From Larsenimonas rhizosphaerae (GTDB lineage Bacteria; Pseudomonadota; Gammaproteobacteria; Pseudomonadales; Halomonadaceae), in the NCBI RefSeq assembly GCF_023700005.1, contig NZ_JAMLJK010000004.1, positions 1 through 64,000 on the forward strand: a stretch of 64,000 bases of DNA, read 5' to 3'. A program made the position numbers and the translations under genes. Positions 58,717 through 64,000 of the stretch are shown here, in pieces (the stretch's first letter is position 1; every line of letters starts with the position of its first letter). The notes beneath the pieces are model-generated. The model made no database searches, had not been told where the DNA came from, and saw only the letters and a list, made by a program, of their open reading frames with translations.

Positions 58717-58895
58717 AAACCGACACTGCGCCTGGCATGCGTTGTGCCGTATGTGCATAAGATGTCGCGCCTTCCCTGTCGGCCATTCCCGGCCTCGTGC
58801 TTTTTTGCCATACTGGCGGCCCCGTGAAAGGCATGCACTGCGGGATATTTGCTGTAAACCTCCATTAGAGAGGGCAGCGTGGATGTCAGGGCGCA

Positions 58896-58901
58896 TATAA
58901 T
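58896..58901 (+). promoter_or_regulatory. Possible -10 element of the pckA promoter
   Basis: A consensus TATAAT lies 58 bases before the pckA start. No good -35 is seen at the right distance, so an activator may be needed. Confidence 0.35.
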
Positions 58902-58958
58902 GCCCCTGCTTTACAAGCAAGTACCAACGAGAGAGAGGCCTCACGGCCGAGGATATAC

Positions 58959-60515
58959 ATGACGACACAACTGGACAGTTCTTCGAAGCCGCTCGTTAAT
59001 CTTACGATGCCCGAGCTGGTGGAACAGGCGCTGATGCGCAACGAAGCGCACCTTTCGGTAGATGGTGCACTGGTTGCGGAAACCGGACACCGCACCGGGC
59101 GGTCGCCGCGGGACCGTTTTATTGTCGACGAGCCCTCCACCAGCGAATTCATCGAGTGGGGCGCGGTCAATCAGCCGACCACTCCGGCCATCTTTGATGC
59201 GCTGTGGGAGCGGGTGGAAGATCATGTCGCCGAAAAGGCCTCTTTTCTGAACGAGCTGCATGTCGGATCGGATCCGGACCATTATCTGCCGATGCGTGTG
59301 CGTACCGAATTTGCATGGCATGCGCTGTTCGGCCGTAACCTGTTTGTCCGTCCGCCCCAGTACAATCCGCGCGGCAAGGGCGAATGGGAAATCCTGAGCG
59401 CGCCAACCTTTACCTGTGATCCGAAGCGGGATCAGGTCAATGGGGATGGCACGGTCATGATCAACTTTGCGCGCCGTCGTGTATTGCTGGCTGGCATGCG
59501 CTATGCCGGCGAGATGAAAAAGGCCATGTTCACGGTGCAGAACTTTCTGCTGCCGGAAAAGGACGTGCTGCCAATGCACTGTAGTGCCAACGTTGGCGAA
59601 AACGGCGAAACGGCCTTGTTCTTCGGGCTGTCCGGCACAGGCAAGACCACGCTGTCTGCTGACCCTTCCCGCTATCTGATCGGTGATGACGAACATGGCT
59701 GGGGTGAAGGTACCGTCTTCAATATTGAAGGGGGCTGCTATGCCAAGACCATTAATCTGTCCGAGAAGAACGAGCCTATTATCTGGCGAGCGATTCGCTA
59801 TGGCACCGTGCTTGAAAACGTGGTGCTGGATGACAGGCGTGCAGCGGATTATGACGACACATCTCTGACTCAGAACGCCCGCGCAGCCTATCCTCTTGAG
59901 TTCGTGGAAAAGCGGGTTCCTGATAACCGCGCCGGAGAACCTACCGCCGTTATCTTCCTTACCTGTGACATGAGTGGCGTGCTGCCGCCGGTCTCGGTTC
60001 TTTCGCCTGAAGCGGCTGCCTATCACTTCCTGTCCGGGTATACCGCCAAGGTCGGGTCTACCGAGATTGGTTCAACGTCACAACTGGAAGCCACGTTCTC
60101 TACCTGTTTCGGTGCGCCGTTCTTTCCGCGGCCGGCACATGTGTATGCCGAGCTGCTGATGAAACGTGTCGAGGCTTTTGGGTCTCAGGTATATCTGGTC
60201 AATACCGGCTGGACCGGTGGTGCCTTCGGCCAGGGCGGAGAGCGATTCAGCATTCCGACGACACGTAGCGTGATTGCCGCCATTCAGTCCGGTGCTCTGC
60301 GTCACGCGGAAACCGAACATGTACCGGGGCTCAACCTGTCTGTTCCACTGGAAGTGGAAGGGGTTGAGTCCCATCTGCTCAATCCGATCAATGCCTGGGA
60401 AGACAAGGCAGCGTATCGCGAGCAGGCCGAGGCGCTGATCCAGAAATTCGTGGCCAACTTTGAAAAATTCGAAGGCGTGGACGACGAAATCATCAAGGCT
60501 GGTCCGCAGGCCTGA
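58959..60515 (+). CDS. pckA: Phosphoenolpyruvate carboxykinase (ATP)
   Basis: 518 residues; decarboxylates oxaloacetate with ATP to PEP for gluconeogenesis. [29 protein letters not shown] (kinase-1a P-loop), [12 protein letters not shown] (metal aspartates) and [18 protein letters not shown] are all as expected. A strong terminator follows. Confidence 0.97.
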   Translation: MTTQLDSSSKPLVNLTMPELVEQALMRNEAHLSVDGALVAETGHRTGRSPRDRFIVDEPSTSEFIEWGAVNQPTTPAIFDALWERVEDHVAEKASFLNELHVGSDPDHYLPMRVRTEFAWHALFGRNLFVRPPQYNPRGKGEWEILSAPTFTCDPKRDQVNGDGTVMINFARRRVLLAGMRYAGEMKKAMFTVQNFLLPEKDVLPMHCSANVGENGETALFFGLSGTGKTTLSADPSRYLIGDDEHGWGEGTVFNIEGGCYAKTINLSEKNEPIIWRAIRYGTVLENVVLDDRRAADYDDTSLTQNARAAYPLEFVEKRVPDNRAGEPTAVIFLTCDMSGVLPPVSVLSPEAAAYHFLSGYTAKVGSTEIGSTSQLEATFSTCFGAPFFPRPAHVYAELLMKRVEAFGSQVYLVNTGWTGGAFGQGGERFSIPTTRSVIAAIQSGALRHAETEHVPGLNLSVPLEVEGVESHLLNPINAWEDKAAYREQAEALIQKFVANFEKFEGVDDEIIKAGPQA

Positions 60516-60535
60516 TGTCAGTATGAAGTAACAGG

Positions 60536-60570
60536 AAAGGGGGGAAGACATTGTCTTCCCCCCTTTTTTT
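60536..60570 (+). terminator. Rho-independent terminator after pckA
   Basis: AAAGGGGGGAAGAC/GTCTTCCCCCCTTT, a 14-base-pair stem with ATT loop and extra T residues. On the other strand it could also act for the chemoreceptor gene. Confidence 0.92.
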
Positions 60571-60599
60571 GACTGGCTTTTACAGAAGTGATGATTCGC

Positions 60600-62333
60600 T
60601 TAGAACTCTGTCCAGTCATCCTCACTAACAGTATCAGGTACTGTCCTGCGAGGTGGCGTAGCTGTCTTTTGGGCCAGGGGTTTCACAGGTGCTGGTGCCT
60701 TTTTCGGTGCTGGTGCTGGTGCTGGTGCGGTCGAAGGTGCAGGGTGCGACGAGGTTTCTGCAACCGTCGGGGCCTGCTTGCTGAGTTTGAACCCGCTGAT
60801 CATCTGATAAAGGTGGCTTGTCTGTTCACGAAGGTCATCGGCTGCCGCACTTGATTCTTCCACCATGGCAGCATTTTGCTGGGTAATCTGATCCAGCTCG
60901 TTGATGGCCAGACTGATTTGTCTGATACCGTCGCTCTGGCCCTGGGATTCACCACTGATGCGGTTGATGGTGGTATTGACTTGTTCAACTCCTTCCAGGA
61001 TGCGCGTCATGGTTTCGCTGGCCTGTATGACCATCCTGGTGCCATTCTCGGTGTGTTCAGCCGACGTCATGATCAGATCGCGGATGTTTTGCGCAGCATC
61101 TCCGGCACGGCCTGCCAGTGTGCGAACTTCCTGGGCCACTACTGCAAACCCTCTGCCATGCTCCCCGGCGCGGGCAGCCTCTACCGAGGCGTTCAATGCC
61201 AGCAGGTTGGTCTGGAAGGCAATGCTGTCTATCAGGGTGATGATGTCGCTGACCTTGCCTGCCGAGGTACTTATGTTGTCCATGCTGGCTTCCACGGCTG
61301 TCATGGCCTGCTGCCCGTCTCTGGCCAGTTCAGCCGTCTGCTCGGAGAGGCGACTGGCCTCCCTCGCTGCATCGGATGTCTTGTTGACGGCCTGTGTCAT
61401 GTCTTCCATGGAGGCGGTGGTCTGTTCCAGGTTGGCTGCGGTCTTCTCGGTACGTGACGCCATTTCGCGGCTGCTGCCGGCGATTTCGTTTGCGGAGCCT
61501 CGTACATTGGCTGTGCTGTGTTGAACGCCCGAGAGGGTCTCGTCAATGTGCTCGACGAACTCGTTGAAGGCCCTTGCAAGATCACCCAGTTCATCCTGTC
61601 GCGAGGCATCAAGTCGCCGTGTCAGGTCGCCTTCCCCATTGGAAATGTCATGGATACGATTGATCAGTTTTTTGATGTTGCGTGTCAGCAGGGTGGGGCC
61701 CATCAGAGCGACCACGACGGAAAAAATGAAGGCGGAGCCGGATACGATCCACAGCATGATCATTCGATTCGAGATGTCGCCAAGGGTTTCTGCACCCAGT
61801 TGATCAATCTTTTGGTCTGCTGCTTCACCGGCGGTGTCGTAGACGTCTCTAAGACGGGAAAAGGCATCCAGCGACTGGCCCTGGCTCAATGCCGTGGCCG
61901 CCGCGGTATCACCTGCGGCCTTGAGGGCGAAGACCTGGCTGGATTGTTGTTTCCAGAGGGCATAGTGTTGCTCGAAATCGCTTACCCGCTCAACCAGGGC
62001 CGGATACGCTGCCAGACTGGACTGGTAGAGCTTCATGCGATCGAACGCCTGCTGGGCATTTTCCTCGTAATCTGCCTTTGCATCGGCGGCAGCCTTTGAT
62101 TCGCTGGGCAGGGAAAGGTAATTCAGTTCTGCCACATGGGCCTGGTACAGATCCCTGTCGGCATTGAGGACGGCGGATACAGCACGGTTGAACGTGCCGC
62201 TGAATTCGACCATGCGATCACGAGTGGATGAAATGGTCAGCTCTGCCAGCAGCAGCGTTATCAGCAGTGCGATGGCGACACCCATGAATGCCGCCATGTA
62301 TTTGGTTTTAAGACTGTTGAATTGAATGGCCAT
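60600..62333 (-). CDS. Methyl-accepting chemotaxis protein
   Basis: 577 residues. TM1 is [17 protein letters not shown], then a four-helix-bundle periplasmic sensor (to about 190), TM2 [24 protein letters not shown] ([20 protein letters not shown]) and the signalling domain with the hairpin [20 protein letters not shown]. After about 510 comes an Ala/Pro/Lys-rich linker ending in DDWTEF, which fits the xWxxF tail bound by CheR/CheB. AGGAAGG lies five bases before ATG 62333-62331. Ligand unknown. Confidence 0.93.
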   Translation of the reverse strand: MAIQFNSLKTKYMAAFMGVAIALLITLLLAELTISSTRDRMVEFSGTFNRAVSAVLNADRDLYQAHVAELNYLSLPSESKAAADAKADYEENAQQAFDRMKLYQSSLAAYPALVERVSDFEQHYALWKQQSSQVFALKAAGDTAAATALSQGQSLDAFSRLRDVYDTAGEAADQKIDQLGAETLGDISNRMIMLWIVSGSAFIFSVVVALMGPTLLTRNIKKLINRIHDISNGEGDLTRRLDASRQDELGDLARAFNEFVEHIDETLSGVQHSTANVRGSANEIAGSSREMASRTEKTAANLEQTTASMEDMTQAVNKTSDAAREASRLSEQTAELARDGQQAMTAVEASMDNISTSAGKVSDIITLIDSIAFQTNLLALNASVEAARAGEHGRGFAVVAQEVRTLAGRAGDAAQNIRDLIMTSAEHTENGTRMVIQASETMTRILEGVEQVNTTINRISGESQGQSDGIRQISLAINELDQITQQNAAMVEESSAAADDLREQTSHLYQMISGFKLSKQAPTVAETSSHPAPSTAPAPAPAPKKAPAPVKPLAQKTATPPRRTVPDTVSEDDWTEF

Positions 62334-62528
62334 AACGCCTTCCTCAATAAGGTCGGTGCCGATCAGGAGACGCCCTTTTGGATGAGGTCGCGCTGGCACC
62401 GGGACAGGGTCGAGTAGAACCTATCGCCCTGGATGGCCTGAATCTTGAGGTTGCCGACCATGGCCGCGGCCTTTTTCATGTTGTGTGGTAGGGTGTTGCC
62501 AGCGATAAGGGGATGACCGGGTATGACA

Positions 62529-64000
62529 ATGATTTCAAACGATATAGCAGTACGTATTGCTACAGAACTTGATGTTGAACCTCGCCAGGTCGAGGCAGCC
62601 ATGACGTTGCTGGATGGAGGGGCGACCGTGCCCTTCGTGGCGCGTTACCGCAAGGAGGCCACGGGGGGGCTGGATGATGGTCAGCTGCGTACGCTGGAAG
62701 AGCGGATGCGTTACCTGCGCGAGCTTGATGAGCGCCGGCTGACCATTCTTGAATCGGTCAACGAGCAGGGCAAGCTTTCGCCTGAACTGGAACAGCAGAT
62801 TCGAGACGCCACGACCAAGCAGCGACTCGAGGATCTTTACCTTCCCTTTCGCAAGAAGCGGCGCACCAAGGCACAGATTGCCCGCGAAGCCGGGCTTGAA
62901 CCACTGGGGGATCAGTTGCTGTCGGATCCGACACGCGACCCGGACACAACGGCAGCCTCTTTCATCAACGACGAGCACGGGATTGCAACTACGCGTGATG
63001 CTCTGGATGGCGCTCGCCAGATTCTGATGGAGCGGTTTGCAGAGAATGCCGAGTTGGTCGGTCGTCTGCGCGATCGCTTATGGACAGATGGCCTGCTTCG
63101 GGCTGAAGTGGTAAATGGCAAGGAGCAGGAGGGCGCCAAGTTTTCCGATTATTTCGACCATCAGGAGCCACTGTGCAGGGCGCCGTCACACCGTGCGCTG
63201 GCCATGTTCCGTGGCCGTAACGAGGGAGTGCTGACGCTGCGGCTGGAGCTACCTGAAACAGAAGGCGATGTGCATCCTGCCGAAGTGGATATTGCTCATG
63301 CTGCCGGGATTAAAGATCAGGGCCGGGCCGCCGATCGTTGGCTTCGTGATGTTGTACGCTGGACCTGGCGAGTCAAGCTGTATACCCATCTTGAAACCGA
63401 GCTTCTGGGCCGGTTACGAGAGCGGGCCGAAGGTGAGGCCATTCAGGTCTTTGCGGCCAACCTCAAGGATCTGTTGCTGGCGGCTCCTGCGGGAGCGCAG
63501 CCGACACTGGGGCTGGATCCCGGGCTTCGTACCGGTGTCAAGGTTGCTGCCATAGACGCTACCGGCAAGTTTCTGGCTCATGACACCATTTATCCGCATG
63601 CACCCAAAAACCAGTGGGCTGACGCTGTCAATGTTCTGGTAGCGCTCTGTGAGCGATGCGACATCGGATTGATCGCTATCGGTAATGGAACCGCCAGTCG
63701 TGAAACCGATCGCCTGGCGGGCGATGTGGTCAAGCAGCTAGCGGTGCGTGGGCGACAGGTCAACAAGATCATCGTCAGTGAAGCTGGTGCATCGGTATAT
63801 TCGGCCTCGGCACTGGCGGCCAGCGAGTTTCCGGATCTGGACGTGACCATTCGGGGGGCCGTGTCGATTGCCCGGCGTCTGCAGGATCCGTTGGCTGAAC
63901 TGGTGAAAATTGATCCCAAGTCCATCGGCGTTGGGCAATATCAGCACGATGTTTCGCAGATGCAGCTTTCAAGGTCACTGGATACGGTGATCGAGGATTG
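62529..64000 (+). CDS. tex: Transcription accessory protein Tex, N-terminal part
   Basis: The frame runs open to the right edge, so about 490 residues of an expected 770 or so are visible. EPRQVEAAMTLLDGGATVPF and VARYRKEATGGLDDGQL are the family N-terminus; LEDLYLPFRKKRRTKAQIA follows, and LGLDPGLRTGVKVAAIDATG begins the YqgF/RNase H-like domain. The S1 and HhH domains lie beyond the window. ATG 62523 and 62529 are both in frame; GGGT at 62519-62522 is spaced for 62529. Confidence 0.92.
   Translation, partial: MISNDIAVRIATELDVEPRQVEAAMTLLDGGATVPFVARYRKEATGGLDDGQLRTLEERMRYLRELDERRLTILESVNEQGKLSPELEQQIRDATTKQRLEDLYLPFRKKRRTKAQIAREAGLEPLGDQLLSDPTRDPDTTAASFINDEHGIATTRDALDGARQILMERFAENAELVGRLRDRLWTDGLLRAEVVNGKEQEGAKFSDYFDHQEPLCRAPSHRALAMFRGRNEGVLTLRLELPETEGDVHPAEVDIAHAAGIKDQGRAADRWLRDVVRWTWRVKLYTHLETELLGRLRERAEGEAIQVFAANLKDLLLAAPAGAQPTLGLDPGLRTGVKVAAIDATGKFLAHDTIYPHAPKNQWADAVNVLVALCERCDIGLIAIGNGTASRETDRLAGDVVKQLAVRGRQVNKIIVSEAGASVYSASALAASEFPDLDVTIRGAVSIARRLQDPLAELVKIDPKSIGVGQYQHDVSQMQLSRSLDTVIED

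Noticed and set aside
58941-60026. 361-residue reverse-strand frame
   Set aside because: Antisense to pckA; no known domain or Shine-Dalgarno.

Overview
The window looks like the chromosome of a moderately halophilic gammaproteobacterium, most likely a member of the Halomonadaceae. The evidence is the gene content: the housekeeping run nudE, yrfG, hslR, hslO, pckA, tex; the run nrdR, ribD, ribB, ribH, nusB, thiL, pgpA; and a glucosylglycerate-type compatible-solute locus. This assignment is inferred from gene content and codon style, not from a database comparison. All coding is dense, with short intergenic gaps and many ATGA, GTGA or TAATG overlaps.

Bases 1-19205 hold a surface-polysaccharide locus. 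It begins with the end of cysNC (PAPS synthesis), then the four dTDP-rhamnose genes (rfbB, rfbD, rfbA, rfbC), a sulfotransferase/double-glycosyltransferase fusion, a second sulfotransferase, two GT2 enzymes, an ABC-2 exporter (permease with an N-terminal TPR-like region, plus an ATPase) and a WcaJ-type polyprenyl glycosylphosphotransferase. An AT-richer block follows (13802-19205): a GT-A-like protein, a third sulfotransferase, a NeuD-like acetyltransferase, a beta-propeller glycosidase-like protein, a DegT-like PLP protein and a WbqC-family protein. Further on, kdsA and cysQ close the region; cysQ removes PAP, the by-product of sulfotransfer. Together these predict a sulfated, rhamnose-containing polysaccharide exported by an ABC transporter.

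Bases 19531-30521 hold a second envelope module. It has a HAD-UbiA fusion, a DprE1-like FAD oxidase and a DprE2-like short-chain dehydrogenase, which are the three activities expected for polyprenyl-phospho-D-arabinofuranose (or a related pentose lipid). They are followed by two large GT-C-like membrane proteins, a sugar-nucleotide epimerase-like protein, an FAD-dependent oxidoreductase, a GtrA-family protein and an LPG-synthase-TM-family protein.

Bases 32298-42652 are metabolic and stress genes: a 39-residue membrane peptide gene ahead of a strong terminator; a galactonate (DgoR, DgoD, DgoA, DgoK) operon without a transporter; a glucosylglycerate synthesis pair convergent with a GH13_18 phosphorylase; a TerC/Alx-type membrane protein behind a clear yybP-ykoY (manganese) riboswitch; and two small GlsB-like membrane proteins.

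Bases 42834-64000 are conserved core genes: nrdR and riboflavin/NusB/ThiL/PgpA, a YdgA-like protein, a Lon protease, an SDR, ilvD, a secreted repeat-bearing small protein, nudE, yrfG, hslR, hslO, pckA, a chemoreceptor with a C-terminal xWxxF tail, and the start of tex. No tRNA, rRNA, insertion sequence, phage or CRISPR feature was seen.
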